Assembly: GCA_948470475.1 (NCBI GenBank) | Contig: OX419342.1 | Location: forward strand, 21,703,844 to 21,767,843 | Direction of reading: 5' to 3' | Source of the DNA: Galaxea fascicularis | Taxonomy: Eukaryota; Cnidaria; Anthozoa; Scleractinia; Euphylliidae | DNA: 64,000 nucleotides | Shown here: positions 24,114 to 33,699 of the stretch, one piece after another | Layout of the letters: each line of letters opens with the position of its first letter | Position numbering within the stretch: the stretch's first letter is position 1 | Notes under the pieces: model-generated | What the model saw: the letters and a program-made list of their open reading frames with translations, nothing else | What the model was told of the DNA's origin: nothing | Databases searched by the model: none | Made by a program: the position numbers and the translations under genes

Positions 24114-24337
24114 ACTCAAAAATTTCATGCCAGCATGCCAGTCAGGTATTCCAAAGTGGAAACCCTCCAGACGTTCCTCTGGTGTGTATCCATTTGCCAT
24201 GGACTTAACAGCACCATTGATAGTCAGCTGATCCCCAACCAGTCCTTGCTCCACAATGGTGATGTTTTCTCTTTCACCTTCTTTTGGAAGATACTGCTGC
24301 ACATGTTGAAGCACCTTCACAGTACCTTCATTGGAAA
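24114..24337 (-). pseudogene. DUF6589-family gene, upstream exon (GDQLT block)
   Basis: The minus-strand exon ends with a clean GTAAGT donor (24113-24108) and starts after a CCTAAG acceptor-like site at 24338. It encodes KVLQHVQQYLPKEGE, ITIVEQGLVGDQLTINGAV and GYTPEERLEGFHFGIPDWHA. GDQLT, followed by HF..DWHA, is the hallmark I associate with DUF6589. In family proteins this block precedes the segments found at 18593-17441, so the order matches one minus-strand gene. About 5.5 kb of DIRS, MITE and THAP-like material now separates them. The exon itself looks intact. Confidence 0.7.
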
Positions 24338-24585
24338 CTTAGGATTCAAAAATTATACCCATCTGCATCTGAAAACGAAAATAAAAGCAAGTACATGCAA
24401 TTATATCGATGCTGGAATTTAAGAGGTGTGCAAACGATTTTATCACTATACATGCTCACAAACAAGTTTCACTAATGATAATGCTAACTTATGAAACCAA
24501 ACAAATGCACAAAATACAAAATTCAGGCAAAACACATGAATTTGCAAACAAAACACTGAACTTTATAAGCATAAATAATGGAGCA

Positions 24586-24870
24586 GGGTTAGTGCAGTGG
24601 CGAGAGGGCTCGCCTTCCACCAGTGTGTCTCAGGTTCACTCGGCGTCATAAGTGGACTGAGTTTGTTGGTTCTCCACTCTGCTCCGAGAGGTTTTTCTCT
24701 GGCTACTCCGGTTTTCCCCACTGAAAAACTCAAAAAACCAACATTTGATCTCATTTGATTTGATTTGAGTTGATTAACAGTCTCCCCAATTAGTAGAGCT
24801 CTGTGCTCAGCTAGAAGGATTTGAGACTTGAATAAAGTTATTTTTATTATTAATAAATAATTCATCAAGT
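24586..24870 (+). mobile_element. tRNA-derived SINE
   Basis: The head contains GTGCAGTGGCGAGAGGGCTC and a degraded B-box-like GGTTCACTCGG, in keeping with RNA polymerase III-driven SINEs. The body (TCTGCTCCGAGAGGTTTTTC, CTCCGGTTTTCCCC) ends in a TTGATTTGATTTGA tail. I recognise this as a common anthozoan SINE type. A relic on the other strand is at 44790-44885. Confidence 0.65.
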
Positions 24871-25025
24871 GGAAACAAAGATATTAATAAGCATGACCAT
24901 GGTTTTCTTTTCAAACGTTATTTAAAAGTTATTTTATTTCTGAGGTAAAGTAAGTTTTATTATTCTATTTTCTTCTTTTATTGTGAATCACTTTAGAACG
25001 TTTGTATAAAGCGCAATGTAAATAA

Positions 25026-25059
<34 letters not shown>

Positions 25060-25063
25060 TTAT
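24871..25063 (+). mobile_element. 3' tail of a CR1/L2-like LINE ending in (ATT)n
   Basis: The sequence ends TGTATAAAGCGCAATGTAAA followed by an ATT microsatellite (25028-25063). This is the usual 3' terminus of CR1/L2-like elements. The microsatellite is then interrupted by the RLE-type element. Confidence 0.55.
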
Positions 25064-26228
25064 TTTAATTAAAATTCAAACTTTATTGAGAAAAACACTA
25101 CATTAAAATTCTTAAAAAGTAAAAACAACTTAACCTTACAAAGAGAGATAGAAATAAATATCATTCATAATAAAAGTTCAAAATTCTATAAAATTACGAA
25201 TTCCATGATGCTGAGATATTAAAATCAAACAATCGAATTATACTAATGACGGCTAAACCAGTGTCCATAAAACGCCCTAAATATAAAAGCACATAGACCG
25301 CATATTTCAGATATCAGCACTAGCTACATTTATTTTACAGTCTAATGATTGCTCTATTTTGCTGCGAAACGGCGTTCGCGAACCTCTCACGCATACATGT
25401 ACCGATCTTAAGAGTTCAAACGAAATCTGTGTCCTGAGCCAAGTGATTACAACATGATAAGGCTCGGTATCCTTCTGAGCTATCTTGTCTGCAAGATGCT
25501 TTAAGAACCGCTGACACTCGTTTCCCATTCCGCCATTGGTTCCAAACACTAAAGGCGTAAACGAACCCATTTCTACATCTAACACCCGCTGCTGGTATTT
25601 GCGCTTCTTCTCTTCTTCTTGCTCCTTGAACACTTCCGATGTTGGCTTGCTCTGGTAACACTTGGAGTTGACGTGCGTAACTCTGACATCAAAAAATGCC
25701 GTAACTCCTCTTGCCCAGAACCCTCCCGCTTTGATGTCCAACCTCGCCTCAGAACTTGTAACAGCGCTCCTCAAATGAAATTGCTCGTTGTCCAGGGGTT
25801 GAAGGCGTGGTTCGATTTCGACATTATTGCAGATCTTGTCAATGAATGTCGTTAACAAGTTCCGTACACCGTCATGTCTCTGCGCTACAAACCCCCCCTT
25901 TTTACAAGAGAGGGCGTGACCAACGGTAAATTTATCCCCACATACGCAATGACTTGGTAAATCGACTAAGGGCAGGTCATAACGTAAGCGTAGCGAGTCT
26001 CTGAACTCTTGCTTGTTCAGAGCTAAACCCTGGTCTGCGAGAGGTATCGCATTCAGCCAAGAACTTGCGCCTTTGTCCCTCGATTGATTAACCAGTCGCA
26101 GCAGGCCTGGGGCGAGGCTTGAATCAATGCTATCCATTTTCTCTTTGGCACTTGCTCTCTTAAGTGATTGTTGATGGCTCTTTAGCTCCTCCGTAGATCT
26201 TTCTCCTGGCACCATGATGGAACTCTGT
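25064..26228 (-). mobile_element. 5'-truncated RLE-type non-LTR retrotransposon inside an ATT microsatellite
   Basis: The segment is flanked by (ATT)n on both sides (25028-25063 and 26229-26276). That pattern is expected if it inserted within a single microsatellite. It carries the 302-codon frame described separately. The 3' part (minus strand, 25064-25306) is AT-rich with AATAAAG near its end. Only the C-terminal region remains, as expected for incomplete reverse transcription. R4/Dong-type elements are known to target TAA repeats and to use a restriction-like endonuclease; membership of that group here is inferred. Confidence 0.6.
25307..26215 (-). CDS. C-terminal zinc-knuckle and restriction-like endonuclease-like protein of a retroelement
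   Basis: Uninterrupted 302-codon frame, the longest in the window. Near residues 90-108, CVCGDKFTVGHALSC forms a C-x-C-x8-H-x4-C pattern. It is followed by a RHDGVRNLL helix and, near residues 155-180, RLDI and FFDVRVTH, which could be the acidic residues of a PD-(D/E)XK-type fold. A Lys/Glu-rich coil (EQEEEKKRKYQQRVLDVE) and SFTPLVFGTNGGMG follow. Zinc knuckle then nuclease is the C-terminal order of RLE-type LINEs (known); the assignment is inferred. The Met start is probably not the natural start, because the reverse-transcriptase part is absent. The open frame suggests recent insertion. Confidence 0.6.
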   Translation of the reverse strand: MVPGERSTEELKSHQQSLKRASAKEKMDSIDSSLAPGLLRLVNQSRDKGASSWLNAIPLADQGLALNKQEFRDSLRLRYDLPLVDLPSHCVCGDKFTVGHALSCKKGGFVAQRHDGVRNLLTTFIDKICNNVEIEPRLQPLDNEQFHLRSAVTSSEARLDIKAGGFWARGVTAFFDVRVTHVNSKCYQSKPTSEVFKEQEEEKKRKYQQRVLDVEMGSFTPLVFGTNGGMGNECQRFLKHLADKIAQKDTEPYHVVITWLRTQISFELLRSVHVCVRGSRTPFRSKIEQSLDCKINVASADI

Positions 26229-26229
26229 G

Positions 26230-26275
<46 letters not shown>

Positions 26276-26276
26276 G
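26229..26276. repeat. (ATT)n microsatellite
   Basis: Uninterrupted run of about 15 ATT units. A second run at 25028-25063 lies at the opposite border of the RLE-type element. Confidence 0.95.
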
Positions 26277-26335
26277 TCGGGAAGCCCTGCCTTTGTTAGA
26301 ACAGAATCAAATATTGATTATGCAGTATATCAAAC

Positions 26336-26715
26336 GAAGAATGATTGTCGCGGTTGCAATTGTGATCGCAATTTTTACAATTGCGCCAAGAAGCTAAGCG
26401 TGAAAAAAATTCAGGACTTTAACGGGGGCTTCAACCCGTGACGTTGCGTTTCCGGTGCGATGCTCTACCAACTAAGCTATGAAGCCACCGACGTTGGGAG
26501 CACGTCAATTTTGGGTTCATGTGTTCCCGTGGAAGATCTGTAAATGAATAATGCATATGGAAGAAATCATATGTGAACTGCGAATAAGAAATCAGATGAA
26601 GAATGCTCGTCGCAGTTGTGGTCGCAATTTTTACAATTGCGTCAAAAAGCCTAAAAAAAATTCAGGACTTCAACGGGGCTTGAACCGTGACATCACGATT
26701 CCGGTGCGATGCTCT

Positions 26716-26750
<35 letters not shown>

Positions 26751-26870
26751 AGGTCAATTTTGGGTTCATATGTTCCCGTGAAAGATATGTAAATGAATGA
26801 TGCATATGGAAGAAATCATATGTGAACTGCGGATAAGAAATCAAATGAAGAATGATCGTCGCGGTTGTCA
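26336..26870 (-). mobile_element. Two tandem copies of a tRNA-headed SINE
   Basis: A unit of about 250-260 bp is present twice, with a partial third start (GAAGAATG..TCGTCG at 26336, 26598 and 26847). On the minus strand each unit begins with a tRNA-like head (26414-26486 and 26665-26735) whose 7-bp acceptor stem, D arm (GCTCAGTTGGTAGAGC) and TTCAA T-loop are recognisable. The head is followed by a GCAATTGTAAAAATTGC hairpin. The 3'-CCA position and anticodon arm are imperfect. Tandem arrangement and flanking non-tRNA sequence argue for SINEs rather than working tRNA genes. Confidence 0.7.
26665..26735 (-). other. tRNA-like SINE head (Thr-like, not a functional tRNA)
   Basis: The acceptor stem GGCTTCA/TGAAGTC pairs fully and the D arm is canonical. 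The anticodon arm is weakly paired and has C instead of U at position 33. It forms the polymerase III promoter region of the second SINE unit. The first unit has the same structure at 26414-26486. Confidence 0.55.
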
Positions 26871-26880
26871 ATTTGACCAA

Positions 26881-27173
26881 CCCTAGCTGCCTTGTAAACA
26901 CGTCGACGAAAAAAAAGAAGAAATGTGGGAGCGCTAGGGTAACCTGGGGTAAACCTTATGCTAGGGTAACTCTAGCACTAGGGCTACCCTTCCTGCTTGT
27001 AAACACGGCCTTAGAATAACGAGAAATAACAACGAAATAGCAAACAAACGAACAACCCACCGGACTCCAGGGTCAGTGTCTCTGTGTGGATTTGTCTGAG
27101 GTGGGAAGAACGTGCGAGGAGTCGAAGAGGTAGAACCACAGGTAGTCCAAGCTCTATGCTCTATGTTGACCTT
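26881..27173. other. Non-coding, with a short relic containing CTTGTAAACAC repeats
   Basis: Two copies of CTTGTAAACAC (near 26892 and 26997) bracket a stretch with repeated CTAGGGTAAC motifs, perhaps a decayed MITE. From about 27130 onwards the sequence belongs to the dispersed repeat that continues at 28853. Confidence 0.35.
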
Positions 27174-28852
27174 TGTAAGAGGGTGTGAATGGGGGGTCCT
27201 CACGTCGGTTGTCGGTTACAATTTTCGATCTTTGTCGGTTGTCGGTAAATCTCAAGACGAAGTGTAAAACTTTTAGCAACATGATCGTCTACCCCACTTT
27301 GTTTGCAAGTTTAGTATACCAATAAAATCATCAATCTTTTGTTCTAGATGTGAATTTGTTTACCTGTCGATTACAAGGCATCGAAGTAAACCAAGAGAGG
27401 TAAATTAGACAAAGAGTGAAACGCTCGCTCTAGCCCTTGGGATACGTAATTTTGTTAGCTACGGAAGTTTTTTTTTTTTTCAAGACATCCACAAACACTT
27501 ATTAGACATATTATTTAACGGCTCTCGTGGCTTCAGTGTGGGATTTCTTTGGGTCAATCTGCACCGTTTAATGGATCTTTAACGATTTTACAACTATTGC
27601 TACCTCTTACCGTCACAGGTCGAGACGCGTAGATGCACAAACATCCCTGCCGGATCCTGTAACACACGCTCTGTTTACTGTGACAATCTCAGTGTTAAAG
27701 AGGAGATAAGGGTAGGCCTGCGCGGCTCCCACTCGCGTGTTCAGCCTTGTTCAGTTATAGTTTTGCTCTAACCAGTATGTCTTTAAGGGAACGCCCTCTC
27801 TTGTAAAATTCGTTTATTTTCTTTCTGCTTTTGTGGAGGGCTTGCGATCTGTCTTGAAACTTTCCCTCTGAGAGGTTTCTTTCGATAAACTTTTTAGGGT
27901 AACCTCTCTCTGCAAGGTGCGTTTATTTGTTTCTTATTTTCTCTTCAACTAATGTTTCAGAAGAGCTTATCCTCAGTAGTCCTAAAGCCTCTCCTTTCAC
28001 AAATCCTCTTTTGACACCGGGTGGGTGATACGACGAGAAATGTGTATTGAAATGTCTCAGTAGGCTTGAAGTGGGTTCGCAGATCAAGAACTGATTTTGT
28101 TTCGAATCTAACGCCTTTGTAGCTAGATGCTGTTGTCCAAGAAAGTTATTTCAGTATCTGAAACTTAGGCCATGAATTCGATTGTAGGATGGTGTTTGTT
28201 TGTGTTTCAGAGGAAGAATATGTCGTCTGTGTAGCGTTTCCAAATGAGCGGTTTGTTTGCGCTTTGGCTTATAATTATGATTTGTGTTTCAACTTTGGCC
28301 ATGAAAATATTGGCAAACGCGACCGCCATCTTTGTTCTCATGTGTTTGGAGATAATTCTTTCCATTAATCTGGAATGAATTTTCTTGTTAAATTAGCCTG
28401 ATCGCTTCTTTAAGTAGTGATACAGAGATAGCTTTCTTTTCATAGAATGTGTCGTATGCTCTGCATACTGATATTATAGTGTGTAGAAGACCGGAACAGT
28501 TCGAGGCGGGTTTGGTCTTTCACGAAGCCATTTTCTAGTAGTTTCGATCCCCGCTTCTCCCGAAAAGGAGGATCCCGGGGCTTTAAAGGCAATTCTATAA
28601 TTAACTAAATTTGGAATTAATGTGGTTACGTCTGGTGAAATAGAGCCCACCAAAGGATCTGGACATTTCCTGATGAGCTACGAATAAATTCAAACCGCTG
28701 ATCTTTCCGATTACAAACATCCCTATAACGTCGGACCATGTCGGTTGTCTTGTCGGTTAGAATTTATTTGTCGCTAGTCGGTAATGTTTTCCTCGTTTTG
28801 TAGTAGTCGGTAATGTTTTTCGCCCTTTGTCGCTAGTCGGTTAACCCCATTC
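27174..28852 (-). mobile_element. Insertion carrying a decayed Penelope-like retroelement
   Basis: The flanks continue a dispersed repeat seen uninterrupted near 35300, so this 1.68-kb block is an insertion. Its ends read AGAGGGTGTGAATGGGG and its complement with one change, next to TTGTA/TTGCA. Inside, the minus strand (about 28560 to 27780) encodes a Penelope-type reverse transcriptase in broken frames. TKMAVAFANIFMAKVE is followed by the active-site block WKRYTDDIFFL near 28220, DTEITFLDN, and a HFSS-HPPGVK block. Several stops make it inactive. The combination of inverted ends with a Penelope-like core is unusual and may be two nested events. Confidence 0.65.
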
Positions 28853-28857
28853 AGACC

Positions 28858-29155
28858 CTCTTGCAGTGGTAAAATTATAAGGCTTTGTATGGGCAAAAAA
28901 ACCTATCGGAATTGAAGGGAAAATTAGCAACGATTTCCAATAAAAACTTCTTACCTTAACTCCTTTGTGGTACTCTATGTGTTCTGTGTGGTTCTTGGCC
29001 CGATTTGAAAGAATTTCGTGGAGTCTCAGTTCCAACGGTTTCTCTCTATATATATCCTTTCCAATGTTGGGTACTCCAACAGACAAACGACCGGATCCGC
29101 TGACAAAACACAGCCATAAATTCGTTTCAAAGGTTCCAGTCGCTTGAAATTTCAC
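28858..29155. repeat. Dispersed repeat, copy 1 (inverted relative to copy 2 at 35085-35380)
   Basis: Blocks such as GGTACTCTATGTGTTCTGTG, GGCCCGATTTGAAAG and TTGGGTACTCCAACAGACAA reappear as reverse complements at 35085-35380. The outer part of the repeat also occurs at 27130-27173, left of the Penelope-bearing insertion. The two copies face each other across the LINE/Gypsy nest. Confidence 0.8.
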
Positions 29156-29204
29156 GTGGACCACGGCAGATAGTAACAAAAAACATCCGTTGTAGGCTTT
29201 CGAG

Positions 29205-29695
29205 GACCATTCTAGATCTCAAGAAGGCCTTTGATACGGTCGACCACAAACTCCTTCAGACTAAACTTGAGTATATTTGGGTTCAAGGACAAACATTAGA
29301 GTGGTTTAAATCTTATCTGTGAAATAGATCCCAGGCTGTTTTCATCAATGGTGCTTTTTCCGACCATGAAGAAAATAAATGTGGAGTTCGCCAAGGCTCC
29401 ATACTATTTTTGATATACATTAAAGATCTTTCTAACATTATGGACTTTGCAACCACGAGAATGTACGCAGGTGACACCAACTTGACTTTTACCGCTTGCA
29501 GTATCCCTAAACTCCAAGAGCGTTGACATGCAATGTCTCAAAAACTGGCTGGCTGCCAACAAACTCACATTGAATATACTAAAGACAGAATATATGATAG
29601 TCGGTTCAGGACAAAGAATTGCCAAGATGACGGAAAATGTTCTTGTGCTTGTAAATGGAATTGCATTGAAAAGAGTTAACTGCAGCAAATGCTTG
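29205..29695 (+). pseudogene. CR1/L2-like LINE, 5' portion of a split copy
   Basis: Reverse-transcriptase blocks: LDLKKAFDTVDHKLL near 29212, EWFKSYL then a stop near 29320, GVRQGSILFLIYIKDLSNIM near 29385, and a changed catalytic box YAGDTNL near 29465 (second catalytic-box D to G). A frame change leads to LKNWLAANKLTLNILKTEYM. The reading frame is cut at KCL (29695) by the Gypsy element and resumes at 34283 with GVEI. Confidence 0.82.
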
Positions 29696-29802
29696 TGTGG
29701 CAGTGGATTCCCGAGAGAACCACAGCACACGGATATAACTTGATTTCAGCCTTTATTCCACAGATGAGCGCGGGTCAGCTCCGCGGTCCTCAGCTTTTTT
29801 AC
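29696..29802 (-). repeat. Truncated 3' LTR
   Basis: It matches the first 107 or so bases of the 34057-34278 LTR (GGATTCCC..GAGAACCA, TTTATTCCACAGATGAGCGC). It then fuses to the integrase frame at about 29805, so the polypurine tract and the rest of the LTR are deleted. Confidence 0.85.
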
Positions 29803-30431
29803 AACTGTACTACCTGTCCATTACCCTGTGGGTGGTAAGGGGTGGTCCTTGATTTATGTATTCCAGCGAACCAGCACAAACTCTGGATGATCTTTCCTTC
29901 GAAATCCCGGCCCTGATCAGAGTGTAAACGTTGTGGCATTCCATAATTGATGAGAATCTTCTCCCACAATAATTTGGCAACTGTTGTGGCTTTCTGGTCC
30001 CTGGTGGGGAATGCCCAGGATAATTTCGTGAAGCTGTCTGTAACCACCAAAATGTTTTCAAACCCGCCCTTTCCTTTCTCCAGGGAAAGAGTGTCAATGG
30101 CAAGCAGTTCCATCGGTTCTTTTGCAACAAATGATTTCATGGGCGCCGTGGGAGGATCTGGAGCCTTGCGCCGAATGCATCTTCCGCTGTTAGTTACAAA
30201 TTTCTCTACATCAGAAGCCATGAATGGCCAGTAGAACCGAGAGCAGACAAGGTCAATGGTTCTGTCTCTCCCAGGATGGCCAACATCGTCATGTAGACCC
30301 TTAAGTGCTTGAAGGCGAAATTCCACTGGTAAGATCAACTGGAATGTTTCACTCCCGGCAGTAAGGCGTCGGCGCATCAAGACATCATCTCTGATGACGA
30401 GACGATCCCACTCCTTAAGCAGTTGTACCAC
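29799..30431 (-). pseudogene. Gypsy integrase fragment
   Basis: Zinc-binding region (GLHDDVGHPGRDRTIDLV, then SGRCIRRK, in which the first cysteine of the pair is replaced) and catalytic core. The first two catalytic acidic residues are visible in LLAIDTLSLEKG and LHSDQGRDFEGK. The frame ends just after HPQGNGQ, where the third catalytic acid should follow, because of the deletion into the LTR. It cannot be active. Confidence 0.85.
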
Positions 30432-30481
30432 CTTGGCAGTCTCACGCTTCGGATCTGACCCTACTGGGGGATTCGAATGCT

Positions 30482-31055
30482 TTAGATCTGATACCGAAGC
30501 ATTTTTGCAAGATTGGGATCATTTCTTTGAAGATCCGCCCAGTTCAAGACCAAGTTCAAATCCAAGGGTTCAGTAGCGATGGGATCCACTGACAGATCGT
30601 TGTCCACGGCCTCTGGCTTTGCGCCGACAACTTCAACAGCTGGCAAACCTGATGATTCATCCCCAAGAGAATTTACAGAATGGGGGAGGTACACTGCTTG
30701 GAAGAATGCTTGTGAGCAGGAAATGGCGCTTTCTTGAGGGGGCTTCAGGCGATCTAAGAAGGGTCTAACATATTGCCTGATATTCAGGCTGTCTTGATTG
30801 CTTTCTTCGCCAATAACGGGGATACGGAACAGTCCGTCGGCGTCTCCATTGGCTTTGCCACAGCGGTAGTAAATGTCAAAGTAAAAAACAGCAAGTGAAG
30901 ACAACCAACGATGGTCAGTTTAGTTCAGTTTAGCAGAAGTCACTAAGTAAGTTAAAGGATTGCTGTCTGTTATAACTTGGAATTTGGAGCCATACAAGTA
31001 GTCCCGGAACTTTTCCGCCACGGCTTACTTAAGCGCTAAAAATTGTTCCTATCAC
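30482..31055 (-). pseudogene. Gypsy RNase H end and connector, broken
   Basis: VAEKFRDYLYGSKFQVITDS and NPLTYLVTSAKLN (about 31040-30920), a stop near 30919, then FDIYYRCGKANGDADGLFRI (from 30904) are the C-terminal RNase H-like block and the start of the linker before integrase. The upstream reverse transcriptase is absent; the sequence departs from the retroelement near 31060. Confidence 0.75.
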
Positions 31056-31059
31056 AAGC

Positions 31060-31998
31060 GGCACCCGTTGGTTGTACACATTGTCCGGGACAACCAGTAC
31101 AAGGACCTGCACACAACCGCATAAACCAGCTTCTTCCTCAGGGAATTCAACTTCGACATCAACGCATCGCCAGAAATCGCGGACATTTCGAGCCCGCTAA
31201 CAACTACCAGCGGTATACTGTATAACGCAAAGGAATTAAGACAGATAAAGACATCCAATATGGCAGCAAACGCTGAAACGAGTGGGAAAGACGCTGTTTC
31301 ATACGATATATTGCACAATCTAAGCTCTGTAGATATTTTATTTGGTGCAAAGTAATTCTCGACAATGTCCGACATTTTTTTGGTTTAAATATTAGTGTGA
31401 TAGCCTTTGTAAATTAAGCTGTGTTCGATTTTCGCGCGTATTTACTTCCATTCAAACCAAATCTAGGGTTGCTAGGGGACTGTAACCCAGTTTATATCCC
31501 ATGAAACACCAGTGTTGATCAACAAAGAAAATGGCGGCTCGTGCAGGGAAAGCTTCGAGTTTGTAGCTTTCTTTCATACATACATATGGCGTCCGCTTGC
31601 TGTGCTACAGACGAAAAATGAGAAAGATAGGGACGTCCTTGGAAGTATTTTGCCGTGGGCAATTCATGCATTTTTCGGCAGAATTAGATCGTTTAAACAT
31701 CGCAGAAGTTATATCGAGTCGTGATGATTCACATTGTGAAAGGGTTTGCTTGCCAGTGGACGAGTTTGTGGCATGACTTCGCTACGATTTTAAAGCAATG
31801 TATGGAGAATGGAGCATCAATGTGTGATGGATTGGTCGAGGCGTCGGGAAGTAAGTAATCATCCATCTAAGTAGCCGTTGATAGGTCAAATGCGAAGCTT
31901 ATACACTACTGAACATGTATCGAATCGTGATATGACGAACCGCAATCTAATTATCTGTATATATGAAAATAATTTCATATCTCCATACATTTCTTTAC
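31060..31998. other. Unidentified DNA replacing the reverse-transcriptase region
   Basis: Neither strand continues the Gypsy polyprotein here. Several ATGGCGGC/ATGGCAGC starts occur (near 31260, 31531 and, beyond the MITE, 32740-32765), reminiscent of host 5' exons, but frames are short. The DNA was probably captured or fused during a rearrangement. Confidence 0.4.
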
Positions 31999-32704
31999 CG
32001 GTCAGTGTAAAACGCAGACTGCAGACTGCAGACTGCAGACCGGGGGTAAAATGCAGACTGAGGGTAAAATGCAGACTGCAGACTGCAGACCAGGGGTAAA
32101 ATGCAGACTGGTTGTTTCTCGTGTTTGGATGGCGAACTTTCACCCTTCAGCAAATACCAATATATCTATAAAGTGGAGAACAAAGATTAAATGTCTCTCA
32201 CAAACTAGACTCGATACCTACAAGTTTAGCTTGCCTTGCACTTGTGCTGTCGTGTTTTGCTGCCCTGTGTTCCCATTTGAAGCAACTATGACACTCGCTG
32301 GTGTGAACGTTACACTTTGTCGATGGAAATGTGCTGCAAAGTTGGTCGGTCCCAGACCTAATCGCGTGAACAAAATTCAAAATGGCCGACCCGTAAACAA
32401 AGAAATACGATTAGTTGGGGCCCGTGTGGGAGTTCAAGAACTCAACGTTGATAATGCTAATTTTGACAAAGGCTAGAAAACGCCTTTTGGTTTGAGTTTT
32501 CGGGGTTTTGGAGAGAATTACGGGTGCGCGTAAGAACACACGTAAGTCTTCATTTGATCTGGATTTGATACTCGTGTTTTTTATTGTTAATATTTTATTT
32601 CACCCTCAGTCTGCATTTTACCCCTGGTCTGCAGTCTGCAGTCTGCATTTTACCCTCAGTCTGCATTTTACCCCCGGTCTGCAGTCTGCGTTTTACACTG
32701 ACCG
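31999..32704. mobile_element. Mutator-like MITE with 10-bp target duplication
   Basis: The ends are CGGTCAGTGTAAAACGCAGA and its exact complement, flanked by ATTTCTTTAC at 31989-31998 and 32705-32714. The terminal regions (about 110 bp each) are made of repeated GCAGACT and GGGGTAAAAT modules in mirror order. The centre is non-coding and 706 bp are present in all. A 9-11-bp duplication points to the Mutator superfamily (known rule, inferred here). Confidence 0.88.
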
Positions 32705-32774
32705 ATTTCTTTACATGAGTTTGCCGCCATTCTGGCCTTGGTGCGCAGGCGCCGCCGCCATCTTGTCCTAAATT

Positions 32775-33416
32775 TCTGGCAATGTACCCAAGAAAGGGAA
32801 CATTCTGGTCTGCCGCACCCACCACACGTAACAACGACTCCGCCAGATGTATAACGCAGTCAGGCAAATGCTTCTTATAAAACGACTCTGATAATGATGT
32901 TATCTGGCTTCCAGTATCCAACAGTGCTAAACATGCCCGACCATTAACCGCGGCAACACACTCATTCGCTGCCCCAATCAATAACTTCGACCCCCATTCT
33001 GAGTGCCGTTGGGGCGTGGTCTGTTGGTGCTCTGTTCCTGACAGCCCCGCAACAGGTACATGTTGGCGTTTCCCGAAGACAATGCTGTATGGGGAACGTT
33101 CCTGCAGCCCCATTGGATGTGTCCTACTTGACCACACCTGAAGCACGTAGGGGATGCATACTGGTTTCCCCGTGCCCCCCTCCCCTCTTTTCTCGGGAAG
33201 GCTTTGGTTCGGCAGAAGGCACAGGTTTAGAGGCAAAAGCAGACTTAACCTCTCTGACCATAGCAGCACAAAATTCGGTGGCCCACTTTGGGTTTTTTTC
33301 TTCCTCAACTGTTGCTTGCTGGGCTTTAACAACTCGTTTGGAAACAGGCACTGAACCAACCTCTCGCTCTCCATACCGAGCGGCCGAAATAAGTTCGCCA
33401 AACGTCTTGCATTCAT
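32775..33416 (-). pseudogene. Gypsy gag end and aspartic protease
   Basis: The protease active site is readable as ACLALLDTGSQITSLSESF, with VPFLGYIA at the far end. Upstream is a gag-derived proline- and basic-rich linker. The frame leaves the retroelement near 32775, reading through foreign sequence into the MITE. Confidence 0.75.
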
Positions 33417-33699
33417 CTTTTTTGTGCCTCGCCTTATCTTTGACCACCGGTTTCAGTCCCTCCCAAAACAATAACCTCAAGTGCCGATCTAGTGCAGCAT
33501 CGTCAGGGAGTAGTTTAGTCCCCTTTTTAGCCTTCCTGAGCTGGTTGTCAAGTCGTGAGGCGAAAGCCGAAATTTCCTCGAATTCTTCCTGTCTCATTAT
33601 ATCAGCGCGCGTAAGAATTTCTCCTCCAGTTGTTGCTCCTTCTTCTTTCTGTTCGCCGTCGGAGAACCCAAAGAATTGCGAGAACTGCGGTTTAGCCAA
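33124..33699 (-). pseudogene. Gypsy gag (capsid-like) frame
   Basis: 191 codons with a helical, charged character (SAFASRLDNQLRKAKKGT, LRLLFWEGLKPVVKDKARHK), consistent with a gag capsid region. It lies immediately downstream of the primer-binding site, with a further upstream frame to about 33965. No zinc knuckle is visible. It overlaps the protease frame by a shift. Confidence 0.65.

Noticed and set aside
26414..26486. Functional tRNA gene
   Set aside because: The anticodon arm is poorly paired and the sequence is embedded in a repeated SINE unit.
32051..32476. 141-codon plus-strand frame
   Set aside because: It starts in the modular MITE terminus and runs through its non-coding core.
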